Below, piece after piece: positions 45,259-53,350 of a DNA stretch of 64,000 nt; within the stretch, counting starts at the first letter, position 1; every line of letters begins with the position of its first letter. The translations under genes and the position numbers were made by a program. Below the pieces are notes generated by a model. It did no database searches. It saw only the letters and a program-made list of their open reading frames with translations, and was not told where the DNA came from. The DNA is from Ectopseudomonas composti (GTDB lineage: Bacteria > Pseudomonadota > Gammaproteobacteria > Pseudomonadales > Pseudomonadaceae). The stretch lies in NCBI RefSeq assembly GCF_001567565.1, contig NZ_LSSW01000030.1, positions 207,923 through 271,922 on the forward strand, given 5' to 3'.

Positions 45259-45284
45259 ATGCTCAGCATTCGGTTATACGATAC

Positions 45285-45359
45285 AGGGGCGTCGCCAAGC
45301 GGTAAGGCACCAGGTTTTGATCCTGGCATGCGTTGGTTCGAATCCAGCCGCCCCTGCCA
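45285..45359 (+). tRNA. tRNA-Gln (anticodon UUG), copy 1
   Basis: A 75-nt cloverleaf with encoded CCA: acceptor AGGGGCG/CGCCCCT, anticodon stem CCAGG/CCTGG around loop TTTTGAT (anticodon TTG at 45317-45319), and T-loop GTTCGAATC. It is identical to copy 2 and lies 26 nt after ispE; TTATAC at 45274-45279 may be the -10. Confidence 0.97.
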
Positions 45360-45415
45360 TAACCTCTTCCGGGAGGCATCGGCAACCGATTCAAAAAGCG
45401 TTCGACACAGAATAT

Positions 45416-45490
45416 AGGGGCGTCGCCAAGCGGTAAGGCACCAGGTTTTGATCCTGGCATGCGTTGGTTCGAATCCAGCCGCCCCTGCCA
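45416..45490 (+). tRNA. tRNA-Gln (anticodon UUG), copy 2
   Basis: Identical 75-nt copy of the tRNA at 45285, with encoded CCA, 56 nt downstream of it. The pair is probably one transcript that also continues towards prs, whose start lies 46 nt further on. Confidence 0.97.
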
Positions 45491-45536
45491 TTTTCCATAC
45501 CCATCCAGGTATACCCTCAGCCGGCAGGTACTGCGC

Positions 45537-46478
45537 GTGTCCAAGATGATGGTCTTCACGGGGAACGCAAACCCCGATCTGGCGCGACGGATCGTTCGTC
45601 AGCTGCACATTCCTCTCGGCGATGCTTCGGTCGGTAAGTTCTCCGACGGCGAAGTCATGATCGAAATCAACGAGAACGTTCGCGGTAAGGACGTCTTCCT
45701 GATTCAGCCGACCTGTGCGCCCACCAACGACAACCTGATGGAACTGGTAGTGATGGCCGACGCCTTCCGCCGTTCCTCGGCCACCCGCATCACTGCGGTC
45801 ATCCCCTACTTCGGTTACGCCCGCCAGGATCGCCGTCCGCGCTCCGCACGCGTGGCGATCAGCGCCAAAGTGGTTGCCGACATGCTCACCGTGGTCGGTA
45901 TCGACCGCGTGCTGACCGTCGACCTGCACGCTGACCAGATCCAGGGCTTCTTCGACATTCCGGTGGACAACATCTACGGTTCCCCGGTCCTGGTCGACGA
46001 CATCGAAGACCAGCGCTTCGACAACCTGATGATCGTCTCCCCCGATATCGGTGGCGTCGTTCGTGCCCGCGCCGTGGCCAAGAGCCTGGGCGTCGACTTG
46101 GCGATCATCGACAAGCGTCGTGAGAAGGCCAACCAGTCCGAAGTGATGCACATCATCGGTGACGTAGAAGGCCGTACCTGCATCCTGGTCGACGACATGG
46201 TCGACACCGCCGGTACCCTCTGCCACGCCGCCAAAGCGCTGAAAGAGCGCGGTGCCGCCAAGGTCTACGCCTACTGCACCCACCCGGTGCTGTCCGGCCG
46301 CGCCATCGAGAACATCGAGAATTCCGTCCTGGACGAGCTGGTGGTGACCAACACCATCCCGCTGTCCGCTGCGGCACAGTCCTGCTCGCGCATTCGCCAG
46401 CTCGACATCGCCCCGGTCGTCGCCGAAGCGGTTCGCCGCATCAGCAACGAAGAATCGATCAGCGCGATGTTCCGCTAA
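45537..46478 (+). CDS. prs: Ribose-phosphate pyrophosphokinase
   Basis: Makes PRPP from ribose-5-phosphate and ATP for nucleotide, His and Trp synthesis. The 313-aa protein starts with GTG (VSKMMVFTGNANPDLARRIV) and has the PRPP motif ILVDDMVDTAGTLCHAAK and YFGYARQDRRPRSARV. GTG 45537 gives the exact family length; ATG 45546 is the alternative. Confidence 0.96.
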   Translation: MSKMMVFTGNANPDLARRIVRQLHIPLGDASVGKFSDGEVMIEINENVRGKDVFLIQPTCAPTNDNLMELVVMADAFRRSSATRITAVIPYFGYARQDRRPRSARVAISAKVVADMLTVVGIDRVLTVDLHADQIQGFFDIPVDNIYGSPVLVDDIEDQRFDNLMIVSPDIGGVVRARAVAKSLGVDLAIIDKRREKANQSEVMHIIGDVEGRTCILVDDMVDTAGTLCHAAKALKERGAAKVYAYCTHPVLSGRAIENIENSVLDELVVTNTIPLSAAAQSCSRIRQLDIAPVVAEAVRRISNEESISAMFR

Positions 46479-46498
46479 GGAACCCGCTGACGTTAAGC

Positions 46499-46522
46499 GC
46501 CCCGCCTTGTGCGGGGCTTTTT
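46499..46522 (+). terminator. Rho-independent terminator of prs
   Basis: GCCCCGC-cttgt-GCGGGGC (46499-46517) followed by TTTTT, 20 nt after the prs stop. Confidence 0.92.
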
Positions 46523-46583
46523 GCCCTACCGCCCGAGGCTGGTCGCAAGCCGTACGGCGGTTTGGTTATTTTGGAGAAGTGAA

Positions 46584-47198
46584 ATGACTGTTGAATTTGC
46601 CCTGAATGCCGAAGTGCGTTCCGACCTGGGGAAAGGTGCGAGCCGCCGCCTGCGTCGTAACGTGTCCATGGTGCCTGCCGTAATCTATGGCGGCGAAAAA
46701 GCCCCGCAATCCATCAGCCTGCTGGCCAAAGACCTGGCCAAGCTGCTGGAAAACGAAGCGGCCTTCAGCCACGTTCTGAGCCTGGACGTTGCCGGTACCA
46801 AAGAAAGCGTCCTGATCAAAGCCCTGCAGCGCCACCCGGCCAAAGGCTTCGTACTGCACGCTGACTTCGTTCGCGTCGTTGCCGGCCAGAAACTGAGCGC
46901 CCACGTACCGCTGCACTTCATCAACGAAGCCAGCTCCGTTGGCGTCAAGCAAGGCGGCGGCGAAGTCCTGCACGCCCTGAACGAAGTCGAAGTTTCCTGC
47001 CTGCCGAAAGACCTGCCGGAATTCATCGAAGTCGACATGGCCAAGGTCGCTGTTGACCAGACCGTTCACCTGTCCGACATCAAACTGCCGAAAGGCGTCG
47101 AGCTGGTTGCTCTGGCCCACGGCAGCGACCTGCCGGTAGCCAGCATCCACCTGCCGCGCGTTCGTGAAGAAGCTGCCGGCGAAGGCACTGCCGAGTAA
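46584..47198 (+). CDS. rplY: 50S ribosomal protein L25/general stress protein Ctc
   Basis: A 204-aa, two-domain L25 of the CTC type: the N-terminal 5S-rRNA-binding part starts MTVEFALNAEVRSDLGKGAS, and the C-terminal beta domain includes DLPEFIEVDMAKVAVDQTVH. It follows prs, as in most gammaproteobacteria. GGAGA precedes ATG 46584; the 25-residue upstream extension overlaps the prs terminator and is rejected. Confidence 0.95.
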   Translation: MTVEFALNAEVRSDLGKGASRRLRRNVSMVPAVIYGGEKAPQSISLLAKDLAKLLENEAAFSHVLSLDVAGTKESVLIKALQRHPAKGFVLHADFVRVVAGQKLSAHVPLHFINEASSVGVKQGGGEVLHALNEVEVSCLPKDLPEFIEVDMAKVAVDQTVHLSDIKLPKGVELVALAHGSDLPVASIHLPRVREEAAGEGTAE

Positions 47199-47258
47199 TC
47201 GTCAGTAGCTGGCCCGGCATGCGATCACGCCGGGCCATGTTCTCGAAAGGGCTCCTGT

Positions 47259-47849
47259 ATGACTGCCGTACAACTGATCGTTGGCCTGGGTAACCCCGGC
47301 CCCGAATACGACCAGACCCGGCACAATGCAGGGGCCCTTTTCGTTGAGCGCGTGGCAGCCAGCCAGCGCGTCAACCTCAGCGTAGATCGCAAGTATTTCG
47401 GCCTGGTGGGCAAGTTCGTCCACCAGGGGCGCGAAGTTCGTCTGCTCATCCCCACCACCTACATGAACCGCAGCGGCCAGTCCGTGGCGGCATTGGCCAA
47501 TTTCTTCAAGATCAAACCCGAAGAGATCCTGGTGGCCCACGACGAACTCGACATGCCACCCGGCGTCGCCAAGCTCAAACAGGGCGGCGGCCACGGCGGC
47601 CATAACGGCCTGCGCGACATCATCGCCCAGCTCGGCAACCAGAATAACTTCCATCGCCTGCGGCTCGGCATCGGCCACCCGGGGCACGCCAGCCTGGTAT
47701 CCGGCTACGTGCTCGGACGCGCCCCACGCGGCGAACAGGAACTGCTCGACAAGAGCATCGACTTCGCCTTGGACGTCCTGCCGGAAATACTCGCCGGCGA
47801 CTGGACCGTGGCCATGCGCAACCTGCATAGCCAGAAGGCCACCAAGTAA
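47259..47849 (+). CDS. pth: Peptidyl-tRNA hydrolase
   Basis: Recycles peptidyl-tRNAs that drop off ribosomes. The 196-aa protein has the signature LIVGLGNPGPEYDQTRHNAG with catalytic His, and MNRSGQSVAALANFFK and HDELDMPPGVAKLKQGGGHG. It sits between rplY and ychF as usual. Confidence 0.97.
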   Translation: MTAVQLIVGLGNPGPEYDQTRHNAGALFVERVAASQRVNLSVDRKYFGLVGKFVHQGREVRLLIPTTYMNRSGQSVAALANFFKIKPEEILVAHDELDMPPGVAKLKQGGGHGGHNGLRDIIAQLGNQNNFHRLRLGIGHPGHASLVSGYVLGRAPRGEQELLDKSIDFALDVLPEILAGDWTVAMRNLHSQKATK

Positions 47850-47874
47850 CCACCTTTCCCCCGAGGGACACACC

Positions 47875-48975
47875 ATGGGATTCAACTGCGGCATCGTCGG
47901 CCTGCCCAACGTCGGCAAGTCCACCCTGTTCAACGCCCTCACCAAGTCCGGCATCGCCGCAGAGAACTTCCCCTTCTGCACCATCGAGCCGAACAGCGGC
48001 ATCGTGCCCATGCCCGACCCGCGCCTGGATGCCCTGGCCGAGATCGTCAAACCCGAGCGGGTGATCCCCACCACCATGGAGTTCGTCGACATCGCCGGCC
48101 TGGTAGCCGGTGCGTCGAAAGGTGAAGGCCTGGGCAACAAGTTCCTCGCCAACATCCGCGAGACCGACGCCATCGCCCACGTCGTGCGCTGCTTCGAAGA
48201 CGAGAACGTCATCCACGTCGCCAACAGCGTCGACCCCAAGCGTGACATCGAGATCATCGACCTCGAACTGATCATGGCCGACCTCGACAGCAGCGAAAAG
48301 CAACTGCAACGCGTTGCCCGCACCGCCAAGGGTGGCGACAAGGAATCCGTGGCGCAGAAGGCCCTGCTGGAAAAGCTCATCCCCCACCTCACCGAAGGCA
48401 AGCCGGCACGCAGCCTGCTCAAAGACCTGGGTGACGAAGAGAAGCGCCTGGCCAAGACCTTCCACCTGCTCACCACCAAGCCGGTGATGTACATCGCCAA
48501 CGTCGCCGAAGACGGTTTCGAGAACAACCCGCACCTCGACGTGGTCAACGCCATCGCCGAAGCGGAAGGCGCCATCGTCGTGCCGGTGTGCAACAAGATC
48601 GAGGCCGAAATCGCCGAACTGGACGATCTCGAAGAAATGCAGATGTTCCTCGAAACCATGGGCATGGAAGAGCCGGGCCTGAACCGCGTGATCCGCGCCG
48701 GTTACTCGCTGCTCAACCTGCAGACCTACTTCACCGCTGGTGTGAAGGAAGTGCGTGCCTGGACCGTCAAGATCGGCGCCACCGCCCCGCAATCGGCTGC
48801 AGCGATCCACACCGACTTCGAAAAAGGCTTTATCCGCGCCGAAGTCATCGCCTACAACGACTTCATCCAGTACAAGGGCGAAGCCGGCGCCAAGGAAGCC
48901 GGCAAATGGCGCCTGGAAGGCAAGGACTACATCGTCAAGGACGGCGACGTAATGCACTTCCGCTTCAACGTTTGA
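47875..48975 (+). CDS. ychF: Redox-regulated ATPase YchF
   Basis: An OBG-family P-loop ATPase that binds ribosomes and negatively affects oxidative stress resistance in E. coli. The 366-aa protein begins MGFNCGIVGLPNVGKSTLFN (P-loop) and carries FVDIAGLVAGASKGEGLGNK (switch II) and the C-terminal TGS-like domain. It is the last core gene before the accessory region. Confidence 0.97.
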   Translation: MGFNCGIVGLPNVGKSTLFNALTKSGIAAENFPFCTIEPNSGIVPMPDPRLDALAEIVKPERVIPTTMEFVDIAGLVAGASKGEGLGNKFLANIRETDAIAHVVRCFEDENVIHVANSVDPKRDIEIIDLELIMADLDSSEKQLQRVARTAKGGDKESVAQKALLEKLIPHLTEGKPARSLLKDLGDEEKRLAKTFHLLTTKPVMYIANVAEDGFENNPHLDVVNAIAEAEGAIVVPVCNKIEAEIAELDDLEEMQMFLETMGMEEPGLNRVIRAGYSLLNLQTYFTAGVKEVRAWTVKIGATAPQSAAAIHTDFEKGFIRAEVIAYNDFIQYKGEAGAKEAGKWRLEGKDYIVKDGDVMHFRFNV

Positions 48976-48996
48976 TCGTTTTAAGTAGTGCATAGA

Positions 48997-49022
48997 CAAA
49001 ACCCCGCCTTGGCGGGGTTTTG
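48997..49022 (+). terminator. Rho-independent terminator of ychF
   Basis: CAAAACCCCGCC (48997-49008) pairs with GGCGGGGTTTTG (49011-49022), followed by a T-rich run (TTGTTTTT). Confidence 0.93.
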
Positions 49023-49053
49023 TTGTTTTTGGGGGTGGGGAATTGCGGGCTGG

Positions 49054-49103
49054 GGATTATGAATCTGCTACGAGCCGCCTCGCTGAGCCAGTGAGCCCCA
49101 TAA
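49054..49103 (-). repeat. Degenerate att-like repeat (tRNA-Met anticodon region)
   Basis: These 50 bp match 54486-54535 in 43 positions. Both copies contain, on the minus strand, ATTCATAAT (the anticodon-loop sequence of tRNA-Met) and GGCTCAGCG. The 3' half of a tRNA is missing here. The repeat most likely marks one end of an old insertion at the tRNA-Met locus downstream of ychF. It is not a functional tRNA. Confidence 0.6.
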
Positions 49104-49398
49104 AACCGGGCTTTCATCGTTTCAGCTACCTCACTACTCCAGAGCCTTTCAAAAAAAGCTGACGAAGTAGTCACCTCTGTTAGATACTCGCTTCCTAGCT
49201 ACGCTATGGAGAGTCACCCATCCTTAGCGAGCGCCTCACATGCTGGGCCTATGCGCCCTTAGCATGATAGGTATCGCTGGATGACGAAGCTTTTTCTTTG
49301 CGTATAGCTGATAGAACATTTATTCACTATCTGCTTTGATATATAACAGCTTCCAGATCTAATATTCAAATAAAATAGTAGTCTCAAGGGGCGGGTTA
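49104..49398. other. AT-rich spacer without a supported gene
   Basis: Between the att-like repeat and the DUF4365-like gene the sequence is AT-rich and all frames are broken by stops. GGGGCGGG at 49389-49396 gives a possible ribosome binding site right before ATG 49399. ATATTCAAATAAAATAG (49363-49379) may contain the promoter -10 of the cassette. Confidence 0.4.
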
Positions 49399-49962
49399 AT
49401 GCCAACTCAAAATGGAATTCGAGGGGCTGGAGGCACTGCTCAGTCACATTCGAAAGAGCTTTTGAGTATTGCTTACATTCAGGCTTTATGTGCAACCGCT
49501 GGCCTGAATTATAGCGAACCAAAAATTGATAATGATGGCGTAGATATCACTATCCGTGGAAAGGGGTTTTCAGGCAACTACTCATGCCCAAGGATAGAAT
49601 TTCAACTCAAGTGCACTAGCTCTCATTCATATATTGATCACTCCACTAATGAGCTCGTATACCCGCTCCCCGTTCATAACTATAATTATCTTGTATCTCC
49701 ATCCGTAGTTCCCATCTTACTAGCTGTCCATTTTTCCCCTATCGATCAAACTTCTTGGTTACAGCACAAAGACCTTGGAATGACTCTTCGCTACGCCACG
49801 TATTGGTGTAGCTTGGCAGGATTACCTGTAAGCAATAATAACTCTTCTGTTACTGTCAGAATACCTCTCTCCCAAAGGCTCGGCCCTAATACGCTTATCT
49901 GGATGATGCAGCAAGTAAGCTCGAAAAATCCCATCATGAATAGTGCGAGCGCCCCCATATGA
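49399..49962 (+). CDS. DUF4365-like protein, possible PD-(D/E)xK nuclease
   Basis: A 187-aa protein. Residues 14-80 show the DUF4365 pattern: a helix (QSHSKELLSIAYIQALCATA), then DNDGVDITIRG, then RIEFQLKCTSS. The Asp followed by (E/Q)-x-K on the next strand is the PD-(D/E)xK nuclease arrangement, here with Gln (QLK), as is usual in this family. VVPILLAVHFSP and MTLRYATYWCSLAG follow. AT-rich codon use is foreign to the host. Its stop overlaps the next start (ATGA), so the two genes form one unit. A role in defence is plausible but unproven. Confidence 0.65.
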   Translation: MPTQNGIRGAGGTAQSHSKELLSIAYIQALCATAGLNYSEPKIDNDGVDITIRGKGFSGNYSCPRIEFQLKCTSSHSYIDHSTNELVYPLPVHNYNYLVSPSVVPILLAVHFSPIDQTSWLQHKDLGMTLRYATYWCSLAGLPVSNNNSSVTVRIPLSQRLGPNTLIWMMQQVSSKNPIMNSASAPI

Positions 49963-51071
49963 CTACATACAATGAGGCTATACGCTATTCTTTGCTAAGA
50001 TTTCTAGCCCACCATGATTGGTTCCTCTCCGGCGAGGCTAACGCCCCCTTTTCTGTTTATCACTCACCAGATGGCATAGAAGTCTTAATTCCCAATAAGG
50101 ATTTTGTTAATCATAAGCAATCCCTTGATTTACTTGATGAGGCCGTTGAGTTAGTCGCCCTTTCTGTTGGCCGAAGCTTTGATCAAACGCGCAAGCTTCT
50201 TCTCCAAGCTGATTATGATCACTTTTCTTTGCGTGAGTCTGGTGATGCACTATCTGAAGGATCCATTTCTTTAGCATCAGGATTATCTGTCGTTTCCGGC
50301 GTTTACGGTCTATTTAAAATCGCTGCCAGCTCAGCTGTAAACATTAAAGGCAAACGAAAAATTTCTCGCGGTTATTTGGACTCAATAAAAATGTCTGCCC
50401 CGACTAAGGGGAGCTTTGTATTTAACTTCGAAGCCAAGCTTTACAGCCCTATCGGCGCCGACACCCCCATCCTTAACGTTGCAGGCGTGAGTTCAATGGG
50501 GCGACTTATAAACACAAACTTTGCTAATAGAATAAAAAGATTCAAGTCAATTCTTGATGGCGACCAAGAGAAAGTAAAATCAAAGCTTCTACGTGAAGGC
50601 ATTGACTATAGATATTGCAATGGAATCTCCAGTGCATTTGCTGACGAAGCTGAGAATATTGATTTTAGTTTCGCGTGGTCATTTTTAGAGCCCGCAGCAA
50701 TTTCAGCACCTGAGAAAATATCCTTTGACAAGAAGGATCACGCCCGTATTTTCGAGTATTCAAAGATACTTATGAACTATCAATCTGCCAGGGTCGATGG
50801 ACTCCCTGCGTACCTTGAAAGCTTTACACGCAGAGAGGGCGATACGGAGGGCCGGGTATATATTCGCTTCTCCTATGAGCGCAAAGACTTCTCGACATCG
50901 GTACTAGTTGATGGAAATCTATATGAACGCCTTAACGAGAAACACGTAAAGAAGCAGCGAGTATCTGTTAGTGGCAATTTATTTTTCTCTGATGGAGGCC
51001 GTGCAAAAGTTGAGGCTTTTGAAGTCAAGTCAGTTCGACTCGCAGACGATCTACTTATTGAACTAATTTGA
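49959..51071 (+). CDS. Uncharacterised partner protein of the DUF4365-like gene
   Basis: A 370-aa protein, AT-rich like its partner. The N-terminal third (PFSVYHSPDGIEVLIPNKDF, then a helix with VGRSFDQTRKLLLQADYD) and the later SAPTKGSFVFNFEAKL match a pattern I have seen in unnamed bacterial proteins with a lone nuclease-like neighbour, but I cannot name the family. There is no signal peptide or membrane span. The C-terminal third (VYIRFSYERKDFSTSVLVDG, VKKQRVSVSGNLFF) looks like a beta-rich domain. It is translationally coupled to the gene upstream. Confidence 0.6.
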   Translation: MTTYNEAIRYSLLRFLAHHDWFLSGEANAPFSVYHSPDGIEVLIPNKDFVNHKQSLDLLDEAVELVALSVGRSFDQTRKLLLQADYDHFSLRESGDALSEGSISLASGLSVVSGVYGLFKIAASSAVNIKGKRKISRGYLDSIKMSAPTKGSFVFNFEAKLYSPIGADTPILNVAGVSSMGRLINTNFANRIKRFKSILDGDQEKVKSKLLREGIDYRYCNGISSAFADEAENIDFSFAWSFLEPAAISAPEKISFDKKDHARIFEYSKILMNYQSARVDGLPAYLESFTRREGDTEGRVYIRFSYERKDFSTSVLVDGNLYERLNEKHVKKQRVSVSGNLFFSDGGRAKVEAFEVKSVRLADDLLIELI

Positions 51072-51083
51072 CTTACACCCGGC

Positions 51084-51311
51084 CTACCAATCCTTGGTAC
51101 GCAAACCCTCCATGCACTCTTTCACGTCATCATCAATGACGTTCCCAGGCTTGATGCATTCCTTCATGGTGCGACGAACCCCGCGATTGGCTTCGCGTTC
51201 TCGTTGATCTTGGGCTTTGAGGTTGGCTCTGGCTGCATCGCCAAGCGGGCCTTTGCTGGCACCAGCCATGTATTCGTTGACCAGCCGGTTCATGGTCTTG
51301 CCATAAGCCAA
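51084..51311 (-). CDS. Small hypothetical protein, probably 5'-truncated
   Basis: A 75-aa charged protein (KAQDQREREANRGVRRTMKE, then a CIKPGN and DDDVKECMEGL tail). The coding-like composition begins right at a junction: upstream of ATG 51311 the sequence switches to AAAAGGGGACAGATTTATTT, a phrase often found next to transposase remnants. The natural start is therefore probably lost. Function unknown. Confidence 0.5.
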   Translation of the reverse strand: MAYGKTMNRLVNEYMAGASKGPLGDAARANLKAQDQREREANRGVRRTMKECIKPGNVIDDDVKECMEGLRTKDW

Positions 51312-51412
51312 AAGGGGACAGATTTATTTATCACGTCATAGGCGGGGCTTGTCTGACCATTCTCTGGCATCAAATCGCCAGTAAGCAAGCACCACTAATG
51401 TCTACTTCTGCC

Positions 51413-51772
51413 TTACGCCCTCACCCGCTTTCTACGGGCCGATACAACTGGGGCGGCCATACATACCGTCCCCCACACGCCGACCAGTATCTTGTGACCA
51501 GGCAGCATCACGCTATTGGTCATAAACCAAGCTATAAGCGCTACCACCACCCAATCGAATACATAGGGCTGCCTTAGCCCTAGAAGCGGACTCCAACGTT
51601 TTGACGAGAGGCTTAGCCAGATAATGGATGCGAAACACGTGAGGCAGTAGAAGCCGGTGTAGAGGCTTCCGTAAAAGCTGAACCCGATATAGAGCAAGCC
51701 GCTTACAGCGCTGCCTGCCACGATTGAAAAGCCTAGGTTGTTACGCCTTTCGAGAGCTTCGAGTGTGATCAT
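51413..51772 (-). CDS. Small membrane protein downstream of repressor module 1
   Basis: A 119-aa protein with four hydrophobic segments (FSIVAGSAVSGLLYIGFSFY, LYTGFYCLTCFASIIWL, FDWVVVALIAWFMTNSVML, VGVWGTVCMAAPVVS). Its ATG overlaps the stop of the micro-ORF at 51769-51897 (ATGA). By position it equals the membrane gene at 55567 in the second repressor module. No family recognised. Confidence 0.6.
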   Translation of the reverse strand: MITLEALERRNNLGFSIVAGSAVSGLLYIGFSFYGSLYTGFYCLTCFASIIWLSLSSKRWSPLLGLRQPYVFDWVVVALIAWFMTNSVMLPGHKILVGVWGTVCMAAPVVSARRKRVRA

Positions 51773-51897
51773 TGCTTGCCATCCTTGAGCTGCCAGCCGG
51801 CGCCCCGGCGCTTAGCTATATCCTGTGCAATCACTACTCGCGTTTGGGTTGGTGAGATCCTGGCCGGTCTATTCGATGTCAGGACTGATCTCGCCAT
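51769..51897 (-). CDS. Micro-ORF overlapping the repressor 3' end (copy 1)
   Basis: A 42-aa frame (start MARSVLTSNRPARISP, end IAKRRGAGWQLKDGKQ) begins inside the repressor gene and ends in an ATGA overlap with the membrane protein gene. The C-terminal half resembles the micro-ORF in the second module (VIAQDIAKRR here, AITQEVARRW there). Conservation of the frame between diverged copies supports translation. Confidence 0.4.
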   Translation of the reverse strand: MARSVLTSNRPARISPTQTRVVIAQDIAKRRGAGWQLKDGKQ

Positions 51898-52105
51898 TGG
51901 CAGGATCGACCCGCCCCGTTCTCAGCCACAGAGAGTATTCAGGATATCGCTCCGCCATCAAGTCGAGCTCGCTTGTCCTCAGGTTCGCTCGCTTGTCGTA
52001 TCGGATCGTCTTGCAGCGCTCCTCCTTGATGCCAGTGGCTTCACTGACCTCGCGGTGACCGATCTTAGACAAGAAAATGCGAACTCTATCGTGGGTTGAT
52101 TCCAT
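51869..52105 (-). CDS. Phage repressor-like DNA-binding protein (module 1)
   Basis: A 78-aa protein with a Cro/C1-type helix-turn-helix (IGHREVSEATGIKEERCKTI) and the tail LDLMAERYPEYSLWLRTGRV. It is a diverged paralogue of the repressor at 56183 (PQYSLWLVSGEI there), so it comes from a second, related filamentous phage or a duplication. It faces the BRO-N gene across a 249-bp region with operator-like repeats. Confidence 0.75.
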   Translation of the reverse strand: MESTHDRVRIFLSKIGHREVSEATGIKEERCKTIRYDKRANLRTSELDLMAERYPEYSLWLRTGRVDPANGEISPDIE

Positions 52106-52132
52106 AAAGGTCTTAACAATAGCCTATTGAAA

Positions 52133-52167
52133 TATTCCACAATCACAGGAAAGTGGTATTATTCCAC
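52133..52167. promoter_or_regulatory. Operator-like repeats of repressor module 1
   Basis: TATTCCAC (52133-52140) and the near-palindrome GTGGTATTATTCCAC (52153-52167) lie just upstream of the repressor start. They differ entirely from the TACTTAGTAG repeats of module 2, so the two repressors probably read different operators. The rest of 52168-52354 shows no gene. Confidence 0.4.
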
Positions 52168-52354
52168 CCGAGCGCTTGGCACATCTCACTGCCATTCAGG
52201 TGCTCCCCGATTATAGGGACTTTGTCACGGAACGGTCTGATGTGCCGAGCTTCCGAGCGCAGCTATCCACGAAATCCATGCAAGTTCAGCCACAGGACGC
52301 GGCAGGGATCAGAGACGACCAGGCGCCTGCCTGAATCTACGGAGACATTTATTT

Positions 52355-52855
52355 ATGGAAGAAAGCTATGTCCCCTTGCTGCTGATGCGCCACAACCGTC
52401 CGCTGCGCGGCGTGATGATCGACCGCCAGCCCTGGGTCTGCGCCAAGGAGTTCGGCTTGTTGATGGGGCACCGCCATCCGGAACGGATCTGCCGGCTGAT
52501 GGATGACGACCAGGTACGCACGGTGATCTTCTGTAGCCACCAGGGCGATGCGGAGCCTGTGCAGATGCTCAGCGAATCCGCGCTTTACCGCGCCCTCTGC
52601 CGTTTCAGCCATCCCGAGAATCGCCACCTGCGCCGCTGGCTCACTCATGAAGCCCTGCCCGCTCTGCGCGATGCCTGGGAGCATCGCGCACAGGAACCCA
52701 AGCGCACGCTGATGGCCTGGGATCGCCAGCGCATCAGCCTGCTGGAATGGCAAGGCGATCTGTGGATCGCCCTGCGCGATATGCCGCGCTTCGCCCCGCC
52801 CTCACCACCCGGCGAGCGCTCGCTGCGCGCCCTGCTCAATCGCTGGTGGCGCTGA
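52355..52855 (+). CDS. BRO-N domain antirepressor-like protein
   Basis: A 166-aa phage-type protein. Residues 10-110 form a BRO-N domain (LRGVMIDRQPWVCAKEFGLL, MSESALYRALCRFSHPENRH-like stretch with MLSESALYRALCRFSHPE, then WLTHEALPALRDAW). BRO-N proteins bind DNA and often counteract repressors. Codon use is host-like. Its stop overlaps the next gene's start (TGATG). Confidence 0.85.
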   Translation: MEESYVPLLLMRHNRPLRGVMIDRQPWVCAKEFGLLMGHRHPERICRLMDDDQVRTVIFCSHQGDAEPVQMLSESALYRALCRFSHPENRHLRRWLTHEALPALRDAWEHRAQEPKRTLMAWDRQRISLLEWQGDLWIALRDMPRFAPPSPPGERSLRALLNRWWR

Positions 52856-53340
52856 TGGCCAGCCTGACCATCCGCATGGACGACGACCTAAAGCAACGCT
52901 TGCGCGCCCAGGCAGTTCGCAACGGACGCTCAATGGCAGAAGAAGTGCGGCAAATCTTGCGGGATGCTCTCTCGATCACTACCCAGCACGGCTCACAGGT
53001 AACTTGCGCACGGCAGCATCGCTCGCTCAATTCTCCTTGCGCTATCCATCCCGGCGAACTGCTGCGCGAAGCATTTCTGAAAGAGCTCGGGATGACGCAC
53101 TCCGCACTTGCTCGTGCGCTAAATGTGTCAGCCTCGACCATCAGAGACATCGTGCGGGAGCGACGGAACATCACTGCTGTCATGGCCATACGGCTTGGCC
53201 GCTACTTCGGGACCTCAGCCCAACTCTGGATGAATCTGCAGAGCGTGCACTCTCTGACCAAGGCGTACGCTGAGCGCAGCGATGAGATTGAAAGGGAAAT
53301 AAAGCCTTTCAAACCTCCAACCAATCTACCCCCAGCGTAG
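52855..53340 (+). CDS. RHH-HigA fusion antitoxin-like regulator
   Basis: A 161-aa protein joining two antitoxin DNA-binding types. Residues 1-40 are a FitA-like ribbon-helix-helix (MASLTIRMDDDLKQRLRAQA, NGRSMAEEVRQILRDAL). After a polar linker, residues 62-150 are a HigA-type XRE domain (IHPGELLREAFLKELGMTHS, ARALNVSASTIRDIVRERRN, FGTSAQLWMNLQSVH). No stop separates them. No HigB or PIN-type toxin gene is adjacent: BRO-N lies upstream and an integrase remnant downstream. A higA gene occupies this place (PA4674) in P. aeruginosa as I recall. Confidence 0.8.
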   Translation: MASLTIRMDDDLKQRLRAQAVRNGRSMAEEVRQILRDALSITTQHGSQVTCARQHRSLNSPCAIHPGELLREAFLKELGMTHSALARALNVSASTIRDIVRERRNITAVMAIRLGRYFGTSAQLWMNLQSVHSLTKAYAERSDEIEREIKPFKPPTNLPPA

Positions 53341-53350
53341 GGCTCGATTT

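Noticed and set aside
45201..46283. 360-aa minus-strand frame across tRNA-Gln and prs
   Set aside because: It runs through two tRNA genes and mirrors prs codon bias.
49054..49103. Functional tRNA gene after ychF
   Set aside because: Only an anticodon-loop and 5'-like part is present; acceptor, T-arm and CCA are missing.
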